This document shows, in pieces, positions 1 through 9,886 of a stretch of DNA of 64,000 nt. The notes below the pieces were generated by a model that searched no databases, was not told the origin of the DNA, and saw only the letters and a list, made by a program, of their open reading frames with translations. Positions within the stretch are counted from its first letter, which is position 1. Each line of letters opens with the position of its first letter. Both the position numbers and the translations under genes were made by a program. The DNA is from Darksidea phi (lineage: Eukaryota > Ascomycota > Dothideomycetes > Pleosporales > Lentitheciaceae): contig JASJFT010000077.1 of assembly GCA_030770425.1 (NCBI GenBank), positions 62,001-126,000 on the forward strand, read 5' to 3'.

Positions 1-988
1 GGAGGCGGCGGAATATGCGGTGGACATGGAGCGTGGTTTCGCCGGGAAGCGCATTGAATTCGTTCGTTTGGCAGCGTTTTCCGCGTAGTCTTGTCCCTGA
101 CCAAGCTCGCTCGAATACTTGCGCTTCCTGGAAACATCTGGGGAAGACTGATACGCGAGGTTGGGAGACATATCGGTGAAGGTGAATCTTCCGGCTTCGA
201 GTTCGTTCAGAGGGCGTCCGTCCTTGTCCTCCATCTGTAGCTTGAGCATCATAGTCGGATTCCACGAGTTGGTGAGTGGGAATGGAGGAACCTCGACACT
301 AAGAGCGTAGTTGTAAAATTCATCATCGCGGTCGACCTTCTGTAGTGCAGCGACGCACTTCTTATTCCCAAACATGAAGACGAATGTAGGCTGCTCGAGG
401 GCAATATCGTGTCTGTTTCTGATATTCAGTAGAACGGTGGATCCGGCGGTGCCTTGGGACGGCGTAACGTATTTGGTGATTTCCGATTCGGCGACAGTAT
501 GGGAGGCGGGATGACGAGATCTTGCATCAATAAATGAGGAAGCGGCCTGGTAGCCTCCGGTAGCGCGTGACTCGTAAGTCGAGCCAGGTATAAAGGGCAT
601 TCCTACATTCGAGGGTTCATGGGATAAACGCGCAGGCGCGTCGGGGTATTGCGAGGCGAATGAAGGCTGTGCAATGCCTGCGTAGGTCGGAAGCTGATTC
701 GGTCTTGTGGCTTCGGCGTCTGGAGGGGTGGGTGGTCAGTCACAAACTTGCTAAACGCTCTCACGTGGGCCCCGAGCGGGACCATCCGACCAGGCTGGGG
801 CATCCGCCCTGCCAAACCCGTCATATGAGCCGCAACACACTTACCGTACGCATAGGGCTCCTGGTTCTTGTCGTAACCAGACATGGACGACAGTTTGGCA
901 GCTATTGCAGGATGCACAGTCAGCGGACCGTTTCCGAGGTCTTGACTGTACTGTGCAAACAGCTGCTCTGGCGACTGAAAGCTGGTGC
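1..988 (-). CDS. Medusa (MedA)-like developmental regulator, partial
   Basis: This gene runs off the left edge, so its C-terminus is missing. Two exons can be read on the minus strand: 845-988 and 1-719. They are separated by a 125-bp intron (720-844) with a GTAAGT donor, a CTGAC branch site and a CAG acceptor, and the join restores one frame (...PYAYDAEATRPNQ...). An upstream acceptor (CTCCGCAG) at 989-996 implies at least one more 5' exon, and I could not place the start codon. The readable part has a disordered N-terminal stretch followed by a compact segment (YVTPSQGTAGSTVLLNIR, FMFGNKKC, YALSVEVPPFP, LQMEDKDG). That segment resembles the conserved IPT-like core of MedA/ACR1-type regulators of conidiation, as I remember the family. 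A basic KRKYSS stretch follows. The unusually long upstream flank would suit a developmental regulator. Coding certainty is high; the family assignment is moderate. Confidence 0.6.
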
Positions 989-2587
989 CTGCGGAGAAGG
1001 GCGCGCGATCGCTATCAGGCTGCCCTCAGGAGCGCGTTAGCAGGCAAACCTTTGAGATGGGGGTCGAACCGCAGGCAGCAGCAGACTGCCGCAGGGCTGA
1101 GCGCCCACGAACATGTCGAGAGTTTCCACGGTACGAGGGAAGACGCACCTGATAGCTAAGCTCTACGGCGCAGGCCAGCTTGACGGTGTTTCAAAGCCGA
1201 TGAGATCAAGTGGGACTGGTGGACCCGTGCTCTAACGAGGGCTGACGGGAAGCGAGCGGAACATGCAAGAAACTGGGGTAAGGAGAGTAGGCTGTTTCGA
1301 TTTCAGAACAGACGCTAGGGTCTTTGGTGCATGCAATAGCTGCCACACGCGCGCACAGTAAGGCTGTTTGGAGAGGGCAAGACGACTGTGTTGGAGTGTG
1401 CTTTGGCGGACCCTGTGACCAACGAAATTGACAGAAAAGGCCTCCCCAAAGACAGGCGATCGAAGTGCTCAGGAAGTCGATTCATGCGGGGATCGGGGGG
1501 GGTCTTTGAGTGTCTCCTATGTTGTGAGCCCGACTCTTCGCCTACCACAACTCAGACAACAGCCGCCTCCTGTCGACGAAACCGGGAAGACGAAGGGTCG
1601 CTCTCAGAGCAGACAATAGCGACTCAGAACAAATACCAGATGCTGAAATGAGTGTGAGCGTCATGGCATGAGATGTCGCATATCGCGACCCGCATTTCGA
1701 AGTGACTGACGGGGTTGACTTACACGACAGACAAAGAGGACGAGACATGGACCCGGGGCTGGCCAATATGGACGAGGCTAGGCAGCTCCACTGGCGAGGA
1801 GAAAAGAAAATAACGGAGCTATGATGGAGCTATGACTGCGGAGACGAGCGGGTGTTAATACAAGGCACGGAGGAGCAGCGGGAGAGGCAGGGCCGCACCA
1901 AGGCGGCGGGACGGTATGGGATTGGGCGCGGTGGACGCCTGGGAGTAGGCGGACATGCAAGGAAGTGGGAGCAGACTTACCAGTAGAAGCTGGGATGACT
2001 CTTGGTGATTACCGATCCCGCCCGCCTGGTAGTCTACCGGGCCAGTGACTGCTGGAGCACGCCCTCGGAAGACGGCCAATCTTACCGTTGAGCACTGGGT
2101 CGCGCAGGGCTCGACAGGGCTGGGATGGCTAAAAAAGACACCGGCGGCAGGATCGGGCGGGCGGGCGGCTGTGGGCCCTGTGCGTTGAGGCTCTGTTGCG
2201 AGCGAGGATGGCGCAGTAGAGCAGCACGCCCGGGAGTAAGCTCAGCTGCACGGCGGGCGCTGGTGAAGGCCGCCAGGACGACGGCGGCTTGGGGGGGGGG
2301 GAGTGAGACCAGGGGCTCCAGAATGAACGGCACAACCAAAAGCAACCACGGGCAATTCCAGCAGACGGCGGGAGCGGCCAGTTCCTGAGGAGGTGGAGCG
2401 GGCCCTAGGACGTTTGCAATAGCAGGGAGCGCGAATGCGGAGGGCCAGGGCCAATGCGCCGAAACACAATCCGTGGGGCGTTTGCCCTGTGGAGAGCAGC
2501 AGAAGGGAGCAAGAATGCAAAGGAGAGACGAGGTCGGCGCGGCGGGAGCGGTGGGAGGGAGCAGTGGAGGAGGGGGGGTGTATGGGT

Positions 2588-2611
2588 GGTGGTGAGGTGG
2601 TGAGGTGGTGA
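2588..2611. repeat. G-rich tandem repeat, 3 x 8 bp
   Basis: Three perfect copies of GGTGGTGA lie inside a longer G-run-rich stretch (about 2540-2640) that has G-quadruplex potential on the plus strand. This would be the template strand for a minus-strand leader. Confidence 0.8.
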
Positions 2612-3430
2612 GGAGGGAGGAGTGGGCAGCGAGCGGTGGGACCTGAGGGCACGGCGAGAAGTCTACGAGAGCAGGCGCGGCGGCGGCACGCAACAAGATG
2701 ATATACGTAGGGCCCACGATGGCCGGTGGGCATCAGCACCTACATGTGGACTGAGTCCCTGGGGCAGAGCGCAGCGCGAGCTGGTCCGGCCGGCCAGGAG
2801 CACGACGGCGGACGGTGAATGGCCGGGATGCGAGCTCATGGCTGTCCACGGCGGCCAGTGCCCAGCTAACGGTGGGCATCGCCTCGGAGGAGCACTGTCG
2901 ACATTGGGGGAGGGGGGCACGCAAGTCCGCAGGAAGGGAGGCAGACTGGCAGACTGGCCGACTGACGAGTGTGTGGTGAGCATCGCGTTCGCTGGTCTGC
3001 GCCCCGGCAAGCGAGCGATCGGCCGTCTATTCCTGGAGTGGCTTGCATGCAACCTTAATCGGCATCCCTGCTGTCGTCAAAACGCCACCAAACAGCCGCT
3101 CTCGCGCTCAGGCACGCCAACGACGCAGGCCACGCAGGCGACGCATCTGCTGCCCACGGCGCCCGCAAAGGGAGCCGTGTCTGCTCACCTCTGTCCGTCT
3201 GTGTGTGTGTCCTCCGGCCGCCCGTGTTCTGTGCCACGCCGTCATGGCCCTCTCGCTCCCCACGGACGCGCCTGCTCTGCCCGCCCCCCCGCGCGCGCCC
3301 ATCGCACCTGCCTGGTCTCCGTTCGGGACGGGGCCGACGCTTTTTCCGGCAGGGAAGCGACGACTGTCCGTCTCCCGCCGCGGACGCCAATCCATGACGT
3401 ACCGAACATTGAAGCCTCGCCCTCGCCCGC

Positions 3431-3480
3431 ACTCGCTCACTCACCCTCACTCACTCACACCCACACCCACGCTTACACCC
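3431..3480. repeat. Imperfect CTCA/CCCACA repeat
   Basis: A C-rich, G-poor low-complexity tract of CTCACT- and CACACC-type units occupies the C-rich half of the strand-asymmetric island. No coding value is seen. Confidence 0.75.
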
Positions 3481-6377
3481 GCTCTGAAAAACAGCCCCCC
3501 ACGCCCGCCCCGTCCGTCCACCCACTGCGGCACGGCGGCACTCACCTCCCTCTCTCCCTTGCGCGCCTGCGCGGGCTTGCCTCTCAGCGACGGCCAGCGC
3601 GGTCAAAGTGGCCGGTCTATGTATTCTTAGAAGCTGATGCCCCGTATCACCAACCGTCCCTTTCCCAAACGGGCGCGCCGCGGTTTGCCTGCGGCTGTGT
3701 CCCAACGTCAGCCATCCGCTGACCAGAAGCAGTCAATTAGCTCCCAACGCTCATCGCCAATCCTCGATAATGCTCCTCGTTTCAGTTGCAACGGCCTGCA
3801 GCTGCAGCTGCATCGCCACAATCCTGGTGCGCCTCTGCGCTTATGCAGGTTCGCGAGGCCCAGGAACCACCACCCAACCGGGCACTTCATCCGCGACCCA
3901 TGGAACGGGCGAATCCCCTGCCCTTCCATGCGTTTGTACCCGAACCCTCATCGAGACTTCTACGAGATCAAACGCCGTCCGCATGGACCTCACCAAAGCC
4001 CCAATACGCCCAATTTGCCGCCATCACGAGTTATCGCGCGAGAAATCGCCCGATAATACCCTGCATCATCAACTGGCGCCCGCGGTCCCGAACCCCGCAG
4101 ACGCCGGCCTGGCAGCCAGTCGCAACTCGTCTGCCATGGAGCCATCAGCATCTCGGTTGTTTTCGACCTTCAGCTCAGAACGAGCTATGAGCTGTCGTGG
4201 TTTCCCAAATCAGCCCTCTCCCGTCTCTTCGGCTTCGCACCTTGCGCCGCCAGCAATGAACTGGTCACGCACGCCTAACTTGACGATACCACTTCGGCCA
4301 GCAGCGAAGCACCTCTGATCGAACCATGGCTTGATGGCTTCACTCCAGCCAGGATGTGCTCTCCCACGAGGCGCGCACGCCATGGCCTCGGGTCCTCGGT
4401 CGCCTGCAGCTAAAACGTGCAATACGGGAAGCAATCACACTGCTTCTTTAGCCTGCTGCAGCGACCCGTGAGAGGAGAAGATCGTGCATTCCATAGCTAT
4501 AATTTTCACATCAGCTGCTCTCACAGTCGCCCTGTGAATTATGCTCGCAAGATGAACTGAGCCATCCGATAGCCTATCGGCCGACATTGGTGGAACTAGA
4601 TGCGGAGTCTACTTTGTACAACCGAGACAAGCGCGCCTGATTGTTCGAGCGCGTTGCACAGAGCAGCCTACTGTCTCCTTCCATCGTTACATCTACTACG
4701 CCAAAATCAGACTTTCCTGCTTTAGCCCTCCCCGAATGCCTCGCAGCAGCGCTTTCGACGGGTGGACATTGCGACGCCCCAAAGCATGTGAAGGTTCCCT
4801 TTCCCCAAGTTCGTCCTCCGACCCCAAGCATGCTTCAAGCAATTGCTGTCTGCCGCGTGTACAGCCAGTGTATGGCGCCAATACCTGTGATCTTCGGATC
4901 CCTAGTCGCGGAGCGTGCAACATTCAAGTCGTGGGATTGCCATCGTTGCCTACCCAACTCGAACGTTTGTAGAGAGAACCGAAGGTCATGCCCCAAAAGG
5001 ACTATCGGGCCATTCCCATTATGCCAATCACTTTGATCGAATGCCGCCCTAGAGGTTTAGCTCGCATTCCGTGCTCGGGCGAAGCCGAGTGCTCGGCTTG
5101 TAACCACACCACCGTAACCTGGTTGATGGGCTCCCTCTCTCTGCACCTTTGTTGCATCCACTCACCTAGCCTCGAGGCAAGCAAGGGCAAGACCCAAATA
5201 CCAGGTCATCGATAAGCCTCATCGGAATGCCGCTGCGGGGGAGATCGTTCTACGATGCTGTAAGTACACGGGTGACTTGCATGCACTAACCGCCACCTTG
5301 GTCGAAGACACGAGTCGCCATGCTTCTCATCGAGCCAGGGTGGAATGCGCAGGAATGAACTTGTTCCCTCTAGGCAAAACAGATTGGTATTCCTCGACAA
5401 GGGAGAACATCGGCTCATCTGTCTAGTCTATCGCCACTACCGGCGTCCCCCACTACCTGCTACCCTCTTGAGCGGTAATCACCGACGTACGACATCACCA
5501 ACGGTTACCGTCTCACGTACCTATCATCGTCCCTCCAAAAAGCCATCGTTGGTGCGTTTCAGGTTTTCCTTACGTCTGACCAAATCGGATTCTTGGTGCA
5601 TGTCGTATCACGGTACTATGACCTTCTTTTCGACTATACACGTGATATCCCAGACGAATATAGGAGGCTTCGGCATTCCTAAATAAGCCATCGGCTTCAA
5701 GACGTCTTGAGCCGATCTCTTTATTGACGGGAGTCGACTGTTTACTAAAATGGGATAATCGATTGGATGTTTTAGAGAGTGGTTCAGATTTTGAGACGCC
5801 GACTAGGGCCCCATCCCTGAAAGCAGCGCACATGTGTCTTGATTTGCTATTTGACGCAGATTAGAGTCGTGTCTCGATGCATCCAGCGTACTGACGCGTT
5901 GGGGAAGATCACTGGACCGGTCTCAACGGTTTGACACGTCAAGGCAATCTTTCGAAATTGCACTTTCACTAGTATGATTTCAATCTTCCTCGTCTCAGAT
6001 GCGCATTTGACTTGAAGAATGAAGCAAGGAATACCACTGGGTAAACTATGCAAAGATGATTCAGTGGGTGTCAACATGTTCCCCAGTCGTTGAGCGGCTT
6101 CGTTACGGGAAACAACCATAGCCCACATACTCCTGTACCGACCCAATAGCAGCCTACAACCATCATCTCCCTATTACGAGGAACGATAAGGAAATTCCAT
6201 TGCCGCCCTATTTTCTTCCCAGTTTCAACTGCTCATATCCCCTCATTGAAAATCGGCACATCCTCAATCAACCTTTCTCCATTCCCTACGGGGCCTCCCG
6301 GATATGTAATGTTCCTGCCAACATGCTGCAGTCTATCTTATCTCCAATGTCGTCATCATGTCTAGACAAAATCAATA

Positions 6378-6996
6378 TCACGAACTGCCTGTCGTCTGTC
6401 TAAAACAAAATGGGACAAACTCCCCTGGTTGATCCCACTGAAAGATCTCCGGTATCAACACACCCCTCGGTAGTGTCGCCTTGCTCTCACTCTCCACCTC
6501 CATCTGCACACAGCTTGGATACAGTGCTCCATCGTGGCTGGTACGAGTGTCGTAGTAGAAATATGACCATTCAATGTCCACGCGCATGAGATACTGGCCC
6601 GTGGGAGTCCGTTTTGGGATCTGAAAGACGAAGCGTGGAAGCTGTTTCTCAAAATAGTAAGCTAGCCAACTTATTGGCGCACTCGAATTAGCGGTGAGCG
6701 ACAGTTCGAGGCCGAGGGTGTGGATTTTAGTCCACTCTCCGGACCTGTCGTACGTCGTCACGTCTTAACCGGCGGGTCCGGGAGAGAGATGAACAATCAA
6801 GGGTCCCGGGTAGGATAAGTCCTACGTCCATCACCCTATCGTCAGTACACGACTCTTTTTTCTTTTCGTTCCAATGGCGATTCTCCAATTTCTTCTTCCC
6901 ATCTTTATGTATGCCCCTCCATCGAGTACGTACCTGTTTCTGCTTGGGATTACACGGTTCTCGATTATCCGGACACCCGTAAAACATTCCATCCTG
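6378..6996 (-). pseudogene. Decayed AA9 (GH61-type) lytic polysaccharide monooxygenase-like gene
   Basis: The minus strand encodes the C-terminal half of an AA9-like domain in order: YPGPLIVHLSP (the conserved xGP-V/I-YL region), SGEWTKIHTLGLE (the WFKI-type motif), IPKRTPTGQYLMRVD (IPxxxxPGxYLLR), YPSCVQMEV (FYxxCaQ) and GVLIPEIF near the end. The frame is interrupted by TAA at 6765-6767, between PAG and DVTTYD. An apparently normal intron (6822-6933; GTACGT donor, TACTGAC branch, TAG acceptor) links to a short upstream exon from about 6987. The signal peptide, the N-terminal catalytic histidine and the first half of the domain are not visible. AA9 enzymes are secreted copper enzymes that cleave polysaccharides. 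With the stop and the missing N-terminus this copy should not make an enzyme. A sequencing error could explain the stop but not the missing N-terminus. Confidence 0.6.
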
Positions 6997-8369
6997 CCAT
7001 CAGCCTAGCACATTAAAGTCGGGCATTTTCCGATTGGCCTATTGTTGAGCGCCCCGTGAAGGGCGCGGTTTTGTTGCTAAGAGGTGCTAAGATAGAGAGG
7101 GAGGGAGAAGTAGTACCGTATGAACCGCGTTGGTGCCTGCCATTCATTGTTTAGGACGACGCGGACGAATATTGCTTTTTTCTTTTCTTAGCTGCATCTT
7201 CGGGAATGGCAGTAGAAAGGTGGCTGCGTACAGTGTGCCTGTGTCAATGGGATTGCAGCTGCAGGGGCCACAATGCGGTACAGGGATGCGGCGAATGTCA
7301 TTTCTTTCTTTCCAAAGCCTACTTCTCACCCAAGTCGAACACTAGCAGAGAAACCTAGGCAGGTAATGATGGAAAAAAGACGAAGGCTTCTTTATATATC
7401 AAAACCACCTTCCCAAACGCATGTCTTCTCCTGCTCGACCTCTCCCGGCTGCACATACACCTTCCGCATCCTCACATCACTTAAATTAGGTTGCAATACA
7501 TACACCACTTTAAAACTCGCAAAAATGTGCCCATTGACCACATTACTATCTACCTTCGATCGCAGAGGACCTGCACTTCACCATCACAAGGGTGTTACAG
7601 TCCTAGGACCACTCCTTAAAGTTCTTGCCGTTGAAGTGTATCTTGAGGTTTTTGGAGTGCAGAAGCGTGGATGAATTCAAAGAGTACATAACATTGAGGC
7701 TGTTTTAACATGGAGGAGGAATGATTGCTAAGTTGGAGGTTGGAGGTTGGAGGTAATTTGATTTTGGTCGTTGACAGGGTTGGAACGTACATGTGTGGAG
7801 ATATACTATGGTATTACGTTGCTGTGTATTCAAGCGTGGATTGTATAGATATGCTAACTTATATCTTATTTGGGTAAGTCGCGTGAGTAAGGCGGGCTTG
7901 TTACGTCTAGTAAACTTCACTGAACCCTTGCGCTTGGAGCGGTTTCATGGTGGGGAATGAGGGGGCGAAGATGTGTGGACTGAAGCGCAGCCTTACAAGA
8001 TTTACTTCTCAAGATAGCAGATAGGTGTTTTGTGTATGCGTCCGGAAGTCTTTGATGTGCCGCATGTGGTATCGCGCATACTGCTACTTGTACACACACT
8101 ACTTGCTTCCACAACCTTCCATCCTCCTTTATCACTAAGAAGGCTGGTGCATGTATTGACAACTGCAATTAGTGTCCCAGGACTTCTTTTGGGGGCGTGT
8201 TACAATTTAACCCAGGTTCGCGGGCGTTGGCGTGATCCATCATGGAAGACTTTTCTCAACGCCGTGGTTGACTTTTCTCGACACCGGATTTCAACGTACC
8301 CGGTAGCTCTATTTCATCCACTAACTGTGGTAAAGCAAGGGTATGAGCCGGAGTTTCATAGGTAGTAGG

Positions 8370-8377
8370 TATAAAAG
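8370..8377 (+). promoter_or_regulatory. TATA box of an orphan promoter
   Basis: TATAAAAG lies 57 bp upstream of an ATG with a good context (CCATCATG). The intervening leader is pyrimidine-rich and contains CACACAGCTCCCATCGCC. This is the layout of a strong fungal promoter, yet only a 26-codon ORF follows. Confidence 0.4.
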
Positions 8378-8426
8378 CTGCTGTTCACGCTGTCTTCTTT
8401 GTCCTCACACAGCTCCCATCGCCATC

Positions 8427-8507
8427 ATGTCTGCCTCCGCCAAGGCCTCCACATCTCCCACTCCGACGTACGGCGACCCGCTAAGTAATAAATACGTCCA
8501 GGTTTAG
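8427..8507 (+). CDS. Very short ORF (26 aa) behind a TATA promoter; possible gene remnant
   Basis: ATG at 8427 opens a Ser/Ala/Thr/Pro-rich frame (MSASAKASTSPTPT..., ending ...NKYVQV) that closes at TAG 8505-8507. The context (TATA at 8370, CT-rich leader, CCATCATG) looks genuine. The peptide is not recognised. CAG|GTTTAG at 8499-8507 could be a weak splice donor, in which case this would be a first exon, but no convincing downstream exon was found. It may equally be the surviving 5' end of a gene whose body has been lost or degraded. It is reported because the promoter architecture is better than chance, not because a product is known. Confidence 0.25.
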   Translation: MSASAKASTSPTPTYGDPLSNKYVQV

Positions 8508-9886
8508 CCGTTAAAGACTACTTGTACTGCTGTTCGCACTGCGTCACGTTAGAGGCTTAGACTAACGATTTTGCAAGAGCCAGATAGGCATATACAGTCC
8601 CTCAAGTTCACAAAACTCCGCAGCGACAACATGCTAGTAGTATGCTTCTCTTTTCTCATACTTGTAAACCTAAGAGACTATGTATGCCTACCTGCTCTTA
8701 TAGAATATCGCTAACTCGAGTCTTTAACGTGGCGCGAGTAGTAGTATAGGTAGGCTTCAACGACCAACCTTGCGCGTGCTGATCGCTTAGTGGGCTGCCA
8801 TGTATCGGGGTAAGAGATGCGGAGGCAGTAGTAAAGGTACTTTTATCACCATATCAACTCCTTCCTCTACGTGCAAATCCAGGACCCACGGTACCTGCAT
8901 CCCACACGCCTTGTGCCATCCTCGCCCAAGGTCGTCGAATTCCTCAGGGTTTCCAAAAATAATAATTAAATTGTCACTGTCAAGCTTAGTAGCCAGTCAA
9001 AGTCATCCATGGATCGTAAAACCCTCGAGGCTCACGTGAAACACCAAAAACGCTACTATCTCATCATCATCATCACACCACGACCTACACGCAACCCAAC
9101 CCAAAACCAACGTCGAAATAACCTCCCCACCCGGATACGAGCCTCTCGCAGATTCGCCGATCGCTTCTCGACACGTACCTCGCTGACTCAAGCTAGCGTA
9201 CCGTTTCTTAGTACGTGCGTACCGATCGCATTCCGTCGAATAAGGTTCGGTGCATGCACGACTCGCGACATTGTCACAGTCACGCTGCGTCGTCTAGTTC
9301 TATAAACAAACGGGAGTGATGATAGGGCAGAGACGGTAGAAAATGGGATTTCTATCCGTGCGCTTCCCAACAACGACGATACACGTGGCAGACGGTCGGT
9401 GGGATTTAGAACGCGGTCACTAAGCGAATAGAGTTTTCGTATCAGCGTCGAACCTCGGGTTTGCGATGAATGAAGTTTGGCGTGAAGGGTGCGTTGTGGT
9501 CAGCTACTATTCATTACGAAATCCCCTGCTACCACTACTATATCTACACCAAACAAAGCCAAATAAGTGAGCAAACACAAGAGGCGTCCGCTGAATGAAG
9601 ACCATGTTCCATTCGGCGGAGGGTATAAGCCTTTTTGCGTTCTGAAGAAGTAATTTGCCGCCCGACATCCCAGGTCCTGTTGAGCCGTTTTTCCCACTGA
9701 GCGAGATCGTGCGTGACCTCTAGCCCAGATGGTTTCAACCGATCATATCCCTCTATCCGTCATTGCCCGTCCTAGCCATACCGTTTTCATCCTATCTAGG
9801 ATTACCCTACCGTGAGAGATTCCCACCCAGCACACAATCTCCACTGGTCGTCGCCCTACCGCTCTCCAACAATTCTCCCCTAACCT

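Larger units (their letters stand above)
989..6377. other. Long gene-free 5' flank of the MedA-like gene
   Basis: No supportable gene was found here. About 1.7-3.7 kb is strongly GC-rich. From roughly 2.1 to 3.05 kb the plus strand is G-rich, and from 3.05 to 3.6 kb it is C-rich. Long open frames here (for example 2622-3722 plus and 2082-2717 minus) are low-complexity Pro/Arg/Ser/Ala translations and look like by-products of high GC. 4-6.3 kb has ordinary composition and shows no recognisable protein, tRNA or repeat. The flank may include spliced untranslated leader of the minus-strand gene at the left edge, since a plausible donor (CAG|GTGCGT) lies at about 1147. Confidence 0.5.
6997..9886. 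other. Gene-poor stretch with no intact gene
   Basis: No gene of normal length is supportable. 7.4-8.8 kb is somewhat AT-richer than the flanks and full of stops in all frames, as in old decayed sequence. The only organised elements seen are a TATA-type promoter and a 26-codon ORF at 8370-8507. No terminal repeats or transposase motifs were recognised. Confidence 0.5.

Noticed and set aside
1041..1100. GGTTCGACC-like tRNA B-box on the minus strand
   Set aside because: No matching A-box, acceptor-stem pairing or cloverleaf could be formed around it.
2082..2717. 211-codon minus-strand frame rich in Pro and Ser
   Set aside because: Same GC-rich island; the complement of G-runs yields poly-Pro. 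No motif and no splice structure.
2622..3722. Open frame of 366 codons on the plus strand in the GC-rich island
   Set aside because: It is low-complexity Arg/Pro/Ser/Ala/Thr translation from GC-rich repeats, with no domain and a composition jump in the middle that follows the strand-skew inversion. Overlapping long frames exist on both strands, as expected from high GC.
7273..7674. Possible decayed secreted-protein sequence on either strand near 7.4-7.7 kb
   Set aside because: The minus strand yields suggestive fragments (KVYVQPGEVEQEKTC), but stops are dense and no family could be named.
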